The notes below the pieces were generated by a model, which searched no databases, had not been told where the DNA came from, and was given only the letters and a program-made list of their open reading frames with translations. Below are positions 16,962 through 26,031 of a DNA stretch of 64,000 nucleotides, in pieces. The position numbers and the translations under genes were made by a program. The stretch's first letter is position 1. Every line of letters begins with the position of its first letter. This DNA comes from Bifidobacterium goeldii (GTDB taxonomy: Bacteria; Actinomycetota; Actinomycetes; Actinomycetales; Bifidobacteriaceae): positions 62,001-126,000 of the forward strand of contig NZ_QXGL01000002.1 in the NCBI RefSeq assembly GCF_003951095.1, read 5' to 3'.

Positions 16962-17582
16962 TTACAGCCCTAAAAACAGCTCGTGGATACGAGTATCGCT
17001 CGTCAATTCGGGGTGGAATGCGGTGGCAATGATATTGCCTTGACGCAATCCCACGATATCGCCATTGACTTCGCTCTCTACCGTGGCATCAGGGCCAACT
17101 TCGGAAACGAACGGGCCACGAATGAACACCAGCGGAAAATCGGTAATATCACCGAACGATCCAACGCCTGCGAAACTGCCAAGCTGGCGACCATACGCGT
17201 TGCGGCGCACCGTTGCATCAAGCGCGCCAAAGTACACGTTATCGTCGTTCTCCAAGCGGCGAGCCAGCAGAATCATGCCCGCGCACGTGCCAAATACCGG
17301 CTTGCCAGCAGCAATATGAGCAGCGATCGGCTCAAACAAGCCCGTCGAATGCAGCAGCTTGCCTTGCGTAGTGGATTCACCACCGGGCAGAATCACACGA
17401 TCGATCGAATCGTCAAAATCTTCAGCCGCGCGCAGCAGCTTCCACGGCGCGCCAAGTTTATCGAGCACAGCCGCGTGTTCCGCAAACGCGCCCTGCACTG
17501 CAAGAATGCCGGTCACACCATGCTGGGCGCTTTCAGCGTCGTCAGATTCCTCTTTGGAAATGTATTCAACGGCTACAACCAT
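16962..17582 (-). CDS. pdxT: Pyridoxal 5'-phosphate synthase glutaminase subunit PdxT
   Basis: A 206-residue class-I glutamine amidotransferase. GGES (67-70) forms the oxyanion region, Cys100 in FGTCAGM is the nucleophile and H190/E192 in FHPELT complete the triad. It hydrolyses glutamine and passes ammonia to PdxS for de novo vitamin B6 (PLP) synthesis. About 22 extra acidic residues precede the usual GILAVQGAF start, longer than most PdxT proteins. The ATG at 17582 follows GAGAGGAAAG; a start at the conserved core cannot be excluded but has no visible site. The gene follows pdxS by 84 nt on the same strand. Confidence 0.95.
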   Translation of the reverse strand: MVVAVEYISKEESDDAESAQHGVTGILAVQGAFAEHAAVLDKLGAPWKLLRAAEDFDDSIDRVILPGGESTTQGKLLHSTGLFEPIAAHIAAGKPVFGTCAGMILLARRLENDDNVYFGALDATVRRNAYGRQLGSFAGVGSFGDITDFPLVFIRGPFVSEVGPDATVESEVNGDIVGLRQGNIIATAFHPELTSDTRIHELFLGL

Positions 17583-17666
17583 TGGCTTTCCTCTCTGAAC
17601 CATTAATCCTCAGCCCGGCGGCATGCATAAGCACCACCACCGGGCGTATGGAATGTGCAGGAAAGT

Positions 17667-18542
17667 TCACTCGCCGCGGGCGGCCATAATCGTCTGGATC
17701 TCGTCCTCGTTAATGCCAACCATTGCCTCGCCCAGGTTCTCGGAGAGCTTCGCGAGCAGGTCAGCATCCTGCCAGTTAGCGGTCGCCTTGACGATAGCAG
17801 CAGCGCGCTTAGCCGGGTCGCCAGACTTGAAGATGCCGGAGCCGACGAACACGCCCTCCGCGCCAAGCTCCATCATCAGGGCCGCGTCGGCCGGAGTAGC
17901 CACGCCACCAGCAGCAAAGTTGACCACCGGCAAGCGGCCGTTGTCATGCACGTACTTGGCGAGATCGTACGGCACTGCGAGCTGCTTAGCAGCCTCGAAC
18001 ACCTCATCGTCACGCAGACCAACGAGCTCGCGAATCTGCTTGTTCATCGTGCGCATGTGGCGCACGGCCTGAATCACATCACCAGTGCCCGGCTCGCCCT
18101 TGGTACGAATCATCGCAGCGCCCTCGGCGATACGGCGCAGCGCCTCGCCCAGGTTCTTCGCGCCGCACACGAACGGCACGTCAAACTGGGTCTTATCAAT
18201 GTGGTAGACGTCATCAGCCGGAGAGAGCACTTCAGACTCGTCAATGTAATCGATGTCAATCGCCTGCAGAATGCGCGCCTCAGCGATGTGGCCAATACGC
18301 ACCTTGGCCATCACCGGGATAGAAACGGCCTCCTGAATGCCCTTAATCATCGCCGGGTCGCTCATGCGCGAAACGCCGCCAGCCGCACGAATATCAGCAG
18401 GAATACGCTCCAGCGCCATCACTGCGCACGCGCCCGCATCCTCGGCAATACGCGCTTGCTCAGGCGTAGTGACATCCATGATCACGCCGCCCTTGAGCAT
18501 CTGTGCGAGGTTCTTGTTGAGCTCCGCTCGGTTTTCAGCCAT
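17667..18542 (-). CDS. pdxS: Pyridoxal 5'-phosphate synthase lyase subunit PdxS
   Basis: A 291-residue (beta/alpha)8 barrel enzyme that joins ribose 5-phosphate, glyceraldehyde 3-phosphate and ammonia into PLP. The conserved Asp23 (IMDVT), Lys80 ([10 protein letters not shown], the first Schiff-base lysine) and Lys148 ([11 protein letters not shown], the second lysine) are all present. The sequence is very close to the family consensus over its whole length. The ATG at 18542 follows AAGTGGGAG; an upstream in-frame start would add 50 residues not found in PdxS. It is the first gene of the pdxST pair. A MocR-type PdxR regulator is not adjacent. Confidence 0.97.
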   Translation of the reverse strand: MAENRAELNKNLAQMLKGGVIMDVTTPEQARIAEDAGACAVMALERIPADIRAAGGVSRMSDPAMIKGIQEAVSIPVMAKVRIGHIAEARILQAIDIDYIDESEVLSPADDVYHIDKTQFDVPFVCGAKNLGEALRRIAEGAAMIRTKGEPGTGDVIQAVRHMRTMNKQIRELVGLRDDEVFEAAKQLAVPYDLAKYVHDNGRLPVVNFAAGGVATPADAALMMELGAEGVFVGSGIFKSGDPAKRAAAIVKATANWQDADLLAKLSENLGEAMVGINEDEIQTIMAARGE

Positions 18543-18977
18543 ATTCTCCCACTTTCCGGGCGCCAAACGCCCTGGGTTCCTTTGTGCCCGCGCATCCCCC
18601 ACCGGCGATTTGCCGGCATGATTCCATCCATGCGCGGGCATACAAGCCACAATGCTAGGTGCGCGCGCACAGCGAACACGCCCGACGCCCAAATTGCGAC
18701 AATAATGAAAATCGATAATCGGTTATCAACACACTCAATATCCCTTTACGTCGGCATGCGCGCCGCCGCTCGTACCTTGTAAACACGCCATCCCCGCGCG
18801 CGCCCTCACTCACTCTGCCAGCTGCACCCACCCTTGTATGCCGGCCACAAAACCCCGCACCCCGATTCGTACAACCTCACAACGTCACGCGCGGCTACGG
18901 TAACGTAACCTGAACGGTGGAACAAGACGGCATACGAATACCATCATTATCCGCGGCACACCGCACGAAGGACTTTT
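18543..18977. other. Divergent intergenic region upstream of pdxS and the acyl-CoA ligase gene
   Basis: A 435-base gap between divergent genes that should hold both promoters. The only clear site is a palindrome GATAATCGGTTATC (18714-18727). No coding potential or riboswitch consensus was recognised. It is CA-rich on the plus strand between about 18770 and 18910. Confidence 0.5.
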
Positions 18978-20843
18978 ATGACAGCAGCATCCGCCAGCAT
19001 CGTTACCAACCCCTCCACTGGCACCATTCGCGAATACACTACTCCCGGCTCGATTATCGTCAACGACGACGAAACGCTGTACAGCCTGCTTACCGAGCGC
19101 ATCGAACGCACCGGCGAAGACACGATTATCGCCTCGCGCAAGCTCGGACCAGGCCGCTGGGACGATATCACCACCGGCGAATTCCACCAGCTCGTGCTCG
19201 ATGTAGCTAAAGGCTTGATCGCGTTCGGCATTGGCAAGGGCGATGCGGTGACACTGTTCTCTTCCACGCGTTATGAGTGGGGTGTGCTCGATTTTGCACT
19301 GGCAGCGATTGGCGCTGTGAACGTGCCGATTTACGATACTGATTCCGCCGCGCAAGCCGAGCGCATTCTTAATGATTCCGATGTCAAGCTTGCTATTGCT
19401 GATAATCGCGAGCGCTTCGACCGTCTTGACTCGGTGAAGGATCATTGCCCGGCGTTGAAGCAGATTCTGATGTTGGATGGTAATGCGCTTGGCGCATTGC
19501 AGGGCTTTGGCGTGACGGTTTCTGATGAGGAACTGGATGCGCGCATTGAGGCCACGCGTGCGGATGATCTCGCCACGATTGTGTACACGTCTGGTTCAAC
19601 GGGTGCGCCGAAGGGCGTGGAGTTGACGCATCGTAATTTTCTGTCGATTGTGCGCGCGGGTTATGAGTGCTTGTCTGAAGTGATTTGTGACGATCATCCG
19701 CGTCTGCTGCTGTTCTTGCCGCTTGCGCACTGCTTCGCGCGCTACATCCAGTATTGTTCGATTGGTTCTGATGATGGCGTGGTGGGCTATCTGCCGGATA
19801 CGAAGTCGCTGCTACCGGATTTGCGTTCGTTCCGTCCGACGTATTTGCTTGGCGTGCCGCGTGTGTTTGAGAAGGTGTATAACGCGGCTTCGCGTAAGGC
19901 TGGCGCTGGTTTTAAGGGCCGTTTGTTTGCGAAGGCTGCCGAAGCGGCGCGCGCGTGGAGCCGCGCTCAGCAGGCTGGCGAGCCGCATTCTGCGAAGGCG
20001 ATTGCTGAGCGTGCAACGTATGAGGCTCTGGTGTATCGCACGGTGCGTGGCGCATTGGGACCGAATATTCGCTATGTGGCGTGTGGTGGAGCTCCGCTCA
20101 GCCCTGATTTGGCGCATTTCTATGCGGGTATTGGCTTGCCGATGATTCAGGGCTATGGCATGACGGAGACGGCCGCACCGTTTACGGTGACGCGCGTGCA
20201 TGACAATGTGATTGGCACGGTTGGTCAGCCTGCGCCGGGCTCGTCGGTGCGTATTGCTGATGATGGCGAGGTGCAGGTGCGTGGTGAGAACGTGTTCCGC
20301 GGTTACCATAATCTTCCTGAGAAGACTGCGGAAGCGTTTACGTCGGATGGTTGGCTGCACACGGGTGATCTTGGCTCGCTGGATGCTGATGGTCGTTTGA
20401 CGATTACTGGCCGCAAGAAGGACATTATTATTACCGCCGGCGGCAAGAATGTTTCGCCGATTCCGCTGGAGCAGGAGATCGTCAAGTGCCCGATTGTTGA
20501 GCATGCGGTTGTAGTGGGTGATGGCCGCCCGTTTATTGGCGCATTGGTGACGCTGGATCCGGAGGGGCTGGCGGCTTGGCTGCCGTTGCATGGGTTCGAT
20601 GCTGACATGCCGATTGCGCAGGTTGCAAATCTGACTGAAGTGCATGATGAGATTCAGCAGTATGTGGATCGTGCGAATGCGACGGTTTCGCGTGCTGAAT
20701 CGGTGCGTAAGTTTGTGGTGTTGGCCGACCGGTTTACGCAGGATAACAAGTGTTTGACGCCGTCGCTGAAGGTGGTGCGCCCTGCGGTGAATCGCGTGTT
20801 TGCGGGTGTTATTAGTAATGAACTGTATGCCGGCAAGCACTGA
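18978..20843 (+). CDS. Long-chain acyl-CoA synthetase (AMP-forming)
   Basis: A 621-residue member of the ANL adenylating-enzyme family. The phosphate loop YTSGSTGAPKG is at residues 203-213. Later come GYGMTE (substrate and ATP site), the hinge region with GDLG, and GRKKDIIITAGGKNVSP before the C-terminal lid. The overall layout matches FadD15-like long-chain fatty acid CoA ligases of actinobacteria. It activates fatty acids with ATP and CoA, probably for membrane lipid remodelling because bifidobacteria lack beta-oxidation. The ATG at 18978 follows GAAGGAC. The gene stands alone with a strong terminator at 20872. Confidence 0.9.
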   Translation: MTAASASIVTNPSTGTIREYTTPGSIIVNDDETLYSLLTERIERTGEDTIIASRKLGPGRWDDITTGEFHQLVLDVAKGLIAFGIGKGDAVTLFSSTRYEWGVLDFALAAIGAVNVPIYDTDSAAQAERILNDSDVKLAIADNRERFDRLDSVKDHCPALKQILMLDGNALGALQGFGVTVSDEELDARIEATRADDLATIVYTSGSTGAPKGVELTHRNFLSIVRAGYECLSEVICDDHPRLLLFLPLAHCFARYIQYCSIGSDDGVVGYLPDTKSLLPDLRSFRPTYLLGVPRVFEKVYNAASRKAGAGFKGRLFAKAAEAARAWSRAQQAGEPHSAKAIAERATYEALVYRTVRGALGPNIRYVACGGAPLSPDLAHFYAGIGLPMIQGYGMTETAAPFTVTRVHDNVIGTVGQPAPGSSVRIADDGEVQVRGENVFRGYHNLPEKTAEAFTSDGWLHTGDLGSLDADGRLTITGRKKDIIITAGGKNVSPIPLEQEIVKCPIVEHAVVVGDGRPFIGALVTLDPEGLAAWLPLHGFDADMPIAQVANLTEVHDEIQQYVDRANATVSRAESVRKFVVLADRFTQDNKCLTPSLKVVRPAVNRVFAGVISNELYAGKH

Positions 20844-20871
20844 GTGCGTGCGCTGATTATTTGCTGACATG

Positions 20872-20914
20872 CTGGTGGCGATCGTTGCAATTGAGTTGCA
20901 ATGATCGCCACCAG
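20872..20914. terminator. Bidirectional terminator between acyl-CoA ligase and membrane protein genes
   Basis: A 19-bp inverted repeat (20872-20890 with 20896-20914) with one G-U-type exception and a five-base loop, located between convergent genes. Confidence 0.8.
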
Positions 20915-20957
20915 TGTATTAATGCTGTTGCACAACATGTAATTCATTAGCTGCATG

Positions 20958-21698
20958 TCAGTAGCTGTAGAGCACCTCATCCGCAGCCAACGGATGCACG
21001 GTCATGGTCGCCGAGCCGTCTGTATACTGCTTGGGGCGGTTGTGCAACACTATCGTGGTTCGATCGCCGTCTGACTGCTGTTCGATGTCACGCGAGAAGC
21101 GCTTGTCTGGGTCGGTCATACCGCCGTGCTTCCACCACCATTGGCGGATCTGCCCATTGCCGTCAAGCTTGACGGTCACGCTGGAATTTGTCCAGCCGCT
21201 CACCCACGAATCTTCAACCGTCGGGTCGTACCACAGTAGTCGTACGGCGATTTCATTATCTTCATCGATGGTGTAGAGCCTGAGCACCGACTCCCGGTTC
21301 GCTCGTACGTCGCTGATGAATTTATTGATCTGCGCACTCGGCTTGCGCAGCACATACCATGGGTAGTCGCGGTCGTCGACGCCCGCCCAGCCGCTTTCGG
21401 CGCGGCCGTTGTAGATGTAACCCTTGGCTTTCAGCTCGTCAACAGTGATGTTCGGGTCGAGTGAGACCAGCTCGTCGTAGCATTTCTGCGCGGTAACCAT
21501 CGTAGAGGTCTGCCAAGCGAACGCACCCGTCACGAACAGCGCGAATACGAGGAACGCCGCGAGCAGATACCACCATGCGGGGCGTTTACCACGTGTGACT
21601 TCACCACCAGTATCATTGCCGCGCGCGTCACCGCGCATCCGGTTTACAAGATCATGAAAACACTCGCCGTTGCGCCTCTTCGTCGTCTTGCCGTCCAT
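20958..21698 (-). CDS. Hypothetical single-pass membrane protein
   Basis: A 246-residue protein of no family I recognise. Residues 1-40 are polar and basic. Residues about 42-62 (WWYLLAAFLVFALFVTGAFAW) are one membrane helix. The remainder, rich in Trp and Tyr (GWAGVDDRDYPWYVLRK, WYDPTVEDSWVSGW), should be outside and folded. GAAAGGAGG lies just before the ATG at 21698. It is convergent with the acyl-CoA ligase gene and divergent from the response regulator at 21928. It may be a wall-associated sensor or enzyme, but nothing in the sequence shows this. Confidence 0.7.
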   Translation of the reverse strand: MDGKTTKRRNGECFHDLVNRMRGDARGNDTGGEVTRGKRPAWWYLLAAFLVFALFVTGAFAWQTSTMVTAQKCYDELVSLDPNITVDELKAKGYIYNGRAESGWAGVDDRDYPWYVLRKPSAQINKFISDVRANRESVLRLYTIDEDNEIAVRLLWYDPTVEDSWVSGWTNSSVTVKLDGNGQIRQWWWKHGGMTDPDKRFSRDIEQQSDGDRTTIVLHNRPKQYTDGSATMTVHPLAADEVLYSY

Positions 21699-21927
21699 GT
21701 CAGCCTCCTTTCCGCGGGGAATGACAGCTCATATAGCGTTTTCGCGCGAACTGCATAGTTCGTGTACGCAGGCGTCTTTCCCGCTCCCGATTCCCGTGGC
21801 CTTTGCTGGCCCCGTTGATCGTTGATATCTTCAGCGTACGGCGGCGGCTACGGCGCATGACAGCGCGTGACATGCGCCGCATGACATCAATACCAGCGTG
21901 CATACATGTGCGGCATAGACTTGAGCC

Positions 21928-22602
21928 ATGACGGAAACAGCGCGCACGAGCATCGCCATTGTTGACAACGATCGCATGGCATTAATGGCGTTATCGTCGC
22001 TGCTTGCCCGTGAAGGGTTTGCGTTGCGTTGGACTGCGCAATTGGGCGCCGCCGCGATTCAGCGATGTATCCCCGCGCATGATCGCCCCGATGTGCTGCT
22101 GGTGGATATGGCATTGTCTGACATGACCGGCATCGACGTGTGCCGCGCCGTACGTCGGTGGGCGCCCGATCTCGCGATGATCGGCGTGACTGCCTACGAT
22201 CCGCAGGTGTACCATAACGCCGCCTGTGCCGCTGGCGCACGGGATGTGATCAGTAAAGACGATATCGCCGCTATTACCGCCATGATTCGAGCAACAGTGG
22301 GCGACTTGCGACGCGAATCCGCGCCCGCGCGTCCATCATCTGCCTCGCTCGCAGCTTCCTCGGTGTCCACGGATTCTTCGGAGCCCGCAACATCCCCAGT
22401 GGAGCGATCGTTTGCATTATCTGCGCAGCAGGCCGCCATCATGCGCCTGTATGCCGACGGCCGGTCCACCGATGAGATCGCCGACGCGCTGCACATCTCC
22501 AAAGGCACGATTTTCGCGCAAGTGGCTCGCGTGCGCGATAAGCTCCATGCTCGCGATCGCGATGAAGCGGTCGCGTTGTGCCGCCGATATTTGAGGATGT
22601 AA
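21928..22602 (+). CDS. LuxR/NarL-type two-component response regulator
   Basis: A 224-residue regulator. The receiver domain (about 1-120) has the acidic pair D13/D15 and the phosphorylation site Asp60 in VLLVDMAL. The LuxR helix-turn-helix (about 165-224) has LSAQQAAIMRLYADGRSTDEIA and ISKGTIFAQVARVRDKL. The linker is long and Ser/Ala-rich. The expected DNA-contact pattern (normally T-V-x-x-H) reads TIFAQVARV here. No Shine-Dalgarno is obvious before the ATG at 21928. The kinase gene starts four bases after the stop, so the two are co-transcribed. Targets are unknown. Confidence 0.88.
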   Translation: MTETARTSIAIVDNDRMALMALSSLLAREGFALRWTAQLGAAAIQRCIPAHDRPDVLLVDMALSDMTGIDVCRAVRRWAPDLAMIGVTAYDPQVYHNAACAAGARDVISKDDIAAITAMIRATVGDLRRESAPARPSSASLAASSVSTDSSEPATSPVERSFALSAQQAAIMRLYADGRSTDEIADALHISKGTIFAQVARVRDKLHARDRDEAVALCRRYLRM

Positions 22603-22606
22603 CACG

Positions 22607-23980
22607 ATGGCGAGGAACGATAAGCTTCTGCTCGCCGATGGGCGTACGCGGGCGCTGCTGGCCTGCTCGTCACTGCCAGCGATTATCGAAACTGTGTACC
22701 TGTATTCGCAGGGCAATCTTGGCGACACGGGCATCCTGTTCGCAATGCTGTCAGTGTGCGCGTGTCTGCTGATGTCGCTGGCGCCACGCATCGGCGGGTG
22801 GACGATTGTGCTGCTCTGGGTCGTGCATTGTGTCATCCCGCAAACGACAGCGTTCTCGCTGCTGTTCTGCCTGCTGATGGCAATCACGGTGATGGCGTAC
22901 CTGCGCATCGGCTCAGCGCTGGCCGCATCGGTTATGGCGGAGGCGGCGGCTGCATCGCGCATATGGCTGTATCCGTGGGATTCGGCGGTGATTACCACGG
23001 TGTGCGCCACCGCAGCGTTCCTGATGGTAGCGCTGTGGATTGGCTCGTCGATGAGCTGGCAGGAGCGGCATGAGCGCGAGGAGCGCGAACGGGCCGTATT
23101 GCTACGGCGGCTGGCTGATCAGCAGCTGGCGGCGCAGTTACATCATTCGGTGGCGAATGATTTGACGACGATTCTGCTGCTCGCGCGTCAATTGGAGCCA
23201 ACATGTTCTGATGATGACAGCGTTTCCAATGATGACAACGCTCGCGACGGCAGCGACGTTGCGTCGATTGCTTCAATCGTCAGTCTCATCGTGCAAAGCG
23301 CACAGGATTCCTTGGTCAAAGTACGCACGCTGATCGCTGGTTTGGATGGTTCTTCCTCGTCGCCGTCCGGAGCTGTATCGGATGCTGGCAACGCTGTCAT
23401 CGATGGCAACGTTGGCGAACATGAGAATGCCTCCACCGCTGGTGCCGATCATGGCGCAGAGCATCGTAACGATTATGGCTATGCTGCACCGCTTGATCTG
23501 CTCACTGCCGACGAGCTGCGCGAACTGGCCGACCGGTATCATGCCCGCCTGTATGCGCAGGGATTGGATGGCGACATCATCATCGGCGGCCTTGTGCGCT
23601 GTTCCTGCACGGCTGCACGTAAGTCGGCACTATTGGACGTATTGCATGAGATTGTCGGCAATATGATGAAGTACGCGGACGCGACGGCCGGCTATTGCAT
23701 CGTCGTCACACTGGAGGCCGGTCTGGCAACGCTGTCATCGTCGAACGGCATGAGAAACGCGGAACCGGCTGCCGACGCCGAAGCGGCCAGTAGCACCAAG
23801 TTAGCCGCGTCTACGGAATCGCCCACCCATACAAAATCGGCCGCGTATGCACAATCAGTGCTCAGCGGCGGTACCGGTCTCGTTCGCTGCCGCACCACGG
23901 CCGAATCCCTCGGCGGCGAATTCACCGTCGACTCCACCGGCAGCACTTGGACGACTCTGCTTAAGTTGCCTCTCACCTGA
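22607..23980 (+). CDS. Sensor histidine kinase (NarL-partner type) with long low-complexity insertions
   Basis: A 457-residue membrane kinase. Four to five hydrophobic helices fill residues about 15-148. A basic/acidic helix follows, and then the H-box with His179 (AAQLHHSVANDLTTI), in HisKA_3 style. The ATPase domain shows an N-box (LHEIVGNMMKYAD) and a final GGTGLVRCRTTAESLGG box. Two unusual stretches interrupt the core: residues about 198-300 (Asp/Ser/Ala/His-rich) and about 385-420 (Ala/Ser/Thr-rich), the latter between the D-box region and the glycine loop. The expected Asp of the D-box is replaced in LSSSNG. It pairs with the response regulator four bases upstream. Confidence 0.82.
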   Translation: MARNDKLLLADGRTRALLACSSLPAIIETVYLYSQGNLGDTGILFAMLSVCACLLMSLAPRIGGWTIVLLWVVHCVIPQTTAFSLLFCLLMAITVMAYLRIGSALAASVMAEAAAASRIWLYPWDSAVITTVCATAAFLMVALWIGSSMSWQERHEREERERAVLLRRLADQQLAAQLHHSVANDLTTILLLARQLEPTCSDDDSVSNDDNARDGSDVASIASIVSLIVQSAQDSLVKVRTLIAGLDGSSSSPSGAVSDAGNAVIDGNVGEHENASTAGADHGAEHRNDYGYAAPLDLLTADELRELADRYHARLYAQGLDGDIIIGGLVRCSCTAARKSALLDVLHEIVGNMMKYADATAGYCIVVTLEAGLATLSSSNGMRNAEPAADAEAASSTKLAASTESPTHTKSAAYAQSVLSGGTGLVRCRTTAESLGGEFTVDSTGSTWTTLLKLPLT

Positions 23981-24015
23981 ATAATGGCTGACCATTGGCT
24001 CCGCCACAATACACA

Positions 24016-24045
24016 GAGGGCTGTTCCACAATCGGAACAGCCCTC
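24016..24045. terminator. Terminator after the histidine kinase
   Basis: GAGGGCTGTTCC (24016-24027) pairs perfectly with GGAACAGCCCTC (24034-24045). It lies downstream of the kinase and could also serve araA from the other side. Confidence 0.85.
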
Positions 24046-24072
24046 CTTACTCCGTTATTTAATGACGGCTTG

Positions 24073-24177
24073 CCGTCACTGATTGACGCGTGCGACTTCA
24101 AGGCGCACCGAGGGAAGGCGTACGAAGGTACGTCGACCGAGGAGCAACGCTGAAGGCGCTCCGTCAATCAGTGACGG
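24073..24177 (-). repeat. Structured element closing on the araA 3' end (copy A)
   Basis: The outer arms CCGTCACTGATTGACG (24073-24088) and CGTCAATCAGTGACGG (24162-24177) are perfectly complementary. The second arm contains the last codons and the TGA stop of araA. Just inside are GCGTGCGACTTCAAGGCGC (24088-24106) and AGGCGCTC (24154-24161), both also found in the araD element. A 51-nt core (24100-24150) is repeated at 25767-25817 with two differences that preserve pairing (CGTAC-GAAG-GTACG versus CGTGC-GAAG-GCACG). Confidence 0.8.
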
Positions 24178-25685
24178 TTGTCGAGGCGGTGGACCATCTC
24201 GGACAACTCCAGTTCCTTCTCGAACTGGCGCGCGGTGGTGTTCTCGTCGATGACGGCGAGTTCGACACCGGCCATGCGGGCGAAGTCTTCCCAGGCTTCG
24301 CGACCGACGGAGGTGGTCATGCAGGTGTGGTGGGAGCCACCGGCGAGGATCCAGCATTCAGCAGCGGTCTTGAGGGACGGACGCGGCTTCCAGACGGCGC
24401 GAGCGCATGGGAGTTCCTTGAGGGAGCCACCAGGCTCGACGACGTCGACGACGTCCATGAGGAGACGGAAGCGTTCGCGAACGTCGGACATGGAGACGAC
24501 GACGACATCCTTCTTGGGGGCGCCGGTGAAGACCAGGCGGACCGGGTCGGCCTTGCCGCCGATGCCGAGCGGGTGGATTTCCAGCTTGGGCTTGGCGATG
24601 GTGCCGATGGCCGGGGAGACTTCGAGCATGTGGGAGCCCATGTCGAGTTCGTTGCCCGGGGTGAAATTGTAAGAATAATCCTCCATGAGGGAGGCGCCAC
24701 CTTCGAGGCCGTAGCCCATGACGGCGCCGATGCGCACGAGGACGGCGGTCTTCCAGTCGCCTTCAGCGGAGAAGCCCCAACCGTACTCGGAGGGGAAGCG
24801 CTGCGGGCCAACGCCTGGCAGCTGCGGGAGTGCGCCGAGGTCTTCGAAGTTGTCAACGCCGGCGGTGCAGCCGTTGGCGGTCATCATGTTGACCATGGCG
24901 GCTTCTTCCTTGGCGGAGATGAACAGGGAGTCGTACTTGGCGTCGAGGAGAGCCGGGTCGATGTCGTACTTGGCCTTGTAGTCTTCGATGATGGCCTTGA
25001 CCTGATCGTCCTTGACGGCGTCGTAGGCGGCGACGAGCTCGTTGACAGCCCAAGTGTTGATGGAGGCGCCGAAGACGCGTTCTGCTTCGGTCTTGTCGCC
25101 TTCGGTGACGGCGACGTTGCGCATGTTGTCGCCCCAACGCATGACCTTCATGTTGTTGGAAGCGTCCCAACCGGCGGCGGCGCGTGCCCAGGTGCCGATC
25201 TTTTCGGCGACTTCGGGGTCGGTGTAGTGGCCGACGACGACCTTGCGCTTGATGCCGAGGCGGGAGACGATGTAACCGAACTCACGGTCGCCGTGTGCGG
25301 CCTGGTTCAGGTTCATGAAGTCCATGTCGATGGTTTCCCACGGGATTTCCTTGTGGTGCTGGGTGTTGAGCTGCAGCAGCGGCTTGGTGAGGACTTCGAG
25401 GCCGCGGATCCACATTTTGGCCGGGGAGAAGGTGTGGCACCAGGTGATGACGCCGATGACGTTCGGGTTGGCGGAAGCTTCGACCATGAACTGCTTGACG
25501 CCGTCGGAGGACTTCAGGGTTGGCTTCAACACGAGCTTGACCGGGATCTTGCCGGTGTTGTTGAGGTAGTCGACCATTTCGGCGGAGTGGATGGCGACCT
25601 GGCGGAGTGCTTCCTCACCGTAGAGGTCCTGCGAGCCGACGCCGAACCAGATTTCCTTGCCTTCGAAGGGGTTTTCGAATGCCAT
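24168..25685 (-). CDS. araA: L-arabinose isomerase
   Basis: A 505-residue AraA. It converts L-arabinose to L-ribulose, the first step of the pathway completed by AraB and AraD. The conserved active-site segment CHTFSPAKMW is at 83-92, and EYGWGFSAEGDWK and MEDYSYNF carry the metal-binding acidic residues of the family. Length matches the family (about 500). The ATG at 25685 has AAAGGAAAC upstream; an in-frame upstream extension reads into repeat DNA. It is the last gene of araB-araD-araA. Codon use is strongly biased (CTG, AAG, GGC), suggesting high expression. Its stop lies inside the closing stem of a structured element. Confidence 0.97.
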   Translation of the reverse strand: MAFENPFEGKEIWFGVGSQDLYGEEALRQVAIHSAEMVDYLNNTGKIPVKLVLKPTLKSSDGVKQFMVEASANPNVIGVITWCHTFSPAKMWIRGLEVLTKPLLQLNTQHHKEIPWETIDMDFMNLNQAAHGDREFGYIVSRLGIKRKVVVGHYTDPEVAEKIGTWARAAAGWDASNNMKVMRWGDNMRNVAVTEGDKTEAERVFGASINTWAVNELVAAYDAVKDDQVKAIIEDYKAKYDIDPALLDAKYDSLFISAKEEAAMVNMMTANGCTAGVDNFEDLGALPQLPGVGPQRFPSEYGWGFSAEGDWKTAVLVRIGAVMGYGLEGGASLMEDYSYNFTPGNELDMGSHMLEVSPAIGTIAKPKLEIHPLGIGGKADPVRLVFTGAPKKDVVVVSMSDVRERFRLLMDVVDVVEPGGSLKELPCARAVWKPRPSLKTAAECWILAGGSHHTCMTTSVGREAWEDFARMAGVELAVIDENTTARQFEKELELSEMVHRLDNRH

Positions 25686-26022
25686 GTTGGTTTCCTTTAC
25701 TTCGTTGTTTGGATTTTGGATTAAGTTCACTGACACTGTCAGCAGTGTTTTGGCGCGTGTGTCCGCAAGGCGCACCGAGGGAAGGCGTGCGAAGGCACGT
25801 CGACCGAGGAGCAACGCCGCGGACACTCCGCCAAATCAGTGCTGACGAAGTCAGCGCTGGCGCAATGCGTGCGACTCCAAGGCGCGAGAGACGAAGACGC
25901 TGAGCCGTCTAACAGACAGTCCAGTGGACTGTCTGTAGGCGAAGGGAGCGGCTTGCCGCGACGGTTGCGCGAAGCGCAACGGTACTTCGAGTCTCCCGCA
26001 ACGCAGGAGGCGCTCCATTGCG
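25686..26022. other. araD-araA intergenic region, filled by structured repeats
   Basis: A 337-base gap in an operon, far longer than needed for translation. Apart from the araA leader and a small CTGACA/CTGTCAG palindrome near 25731, it consists of two structured elements (25751-25833 and 25852-26031). No coding potential was recognised. Confidence 0.7.
25751..25833 (-). repeat. Structured element with the 51-nt core, copy B, upstream of araA
   Basis: The core 25767-25817 matches 24100-24150 with two compensating differences. It is closed by a different stem: TGGCGCGTGTGTCCGC (25751-25766) with GCGGACACTCCGCCA (25819-25833), allowing a bulge. Confidence 0.75.
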
Positions 26023-26031
26023 TCAGTGCTG
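25852..26031 (-). repeat. Structured element closing on the araD 3' end (copy C)
   Basis: CAGCGCTGGCGCAATG (25852-25867) is complementary, with two exceptions, to CATTGCGTCAGTGCTG (26016-26031), which holds the araD stop. The flanks inside the stem repeat those of the araA element (GCGTGCGACTCCAAGGCGC at 25867-25885 and AGGCGCTC at 26008-26015). The interior differs: it contains hairpins such as AGACAGTCC-AGT-GGACTGTCT (25914-25934) and GTTGCGC-GAA-GCGCAAC. Confidence 0.75.

Noticed and set aside
24090-25724. A 544-codon plus-strand open frame opposite araA
   Set aside because: Created by the strong codon bias of araA on the other strand; no recognisable protein features.
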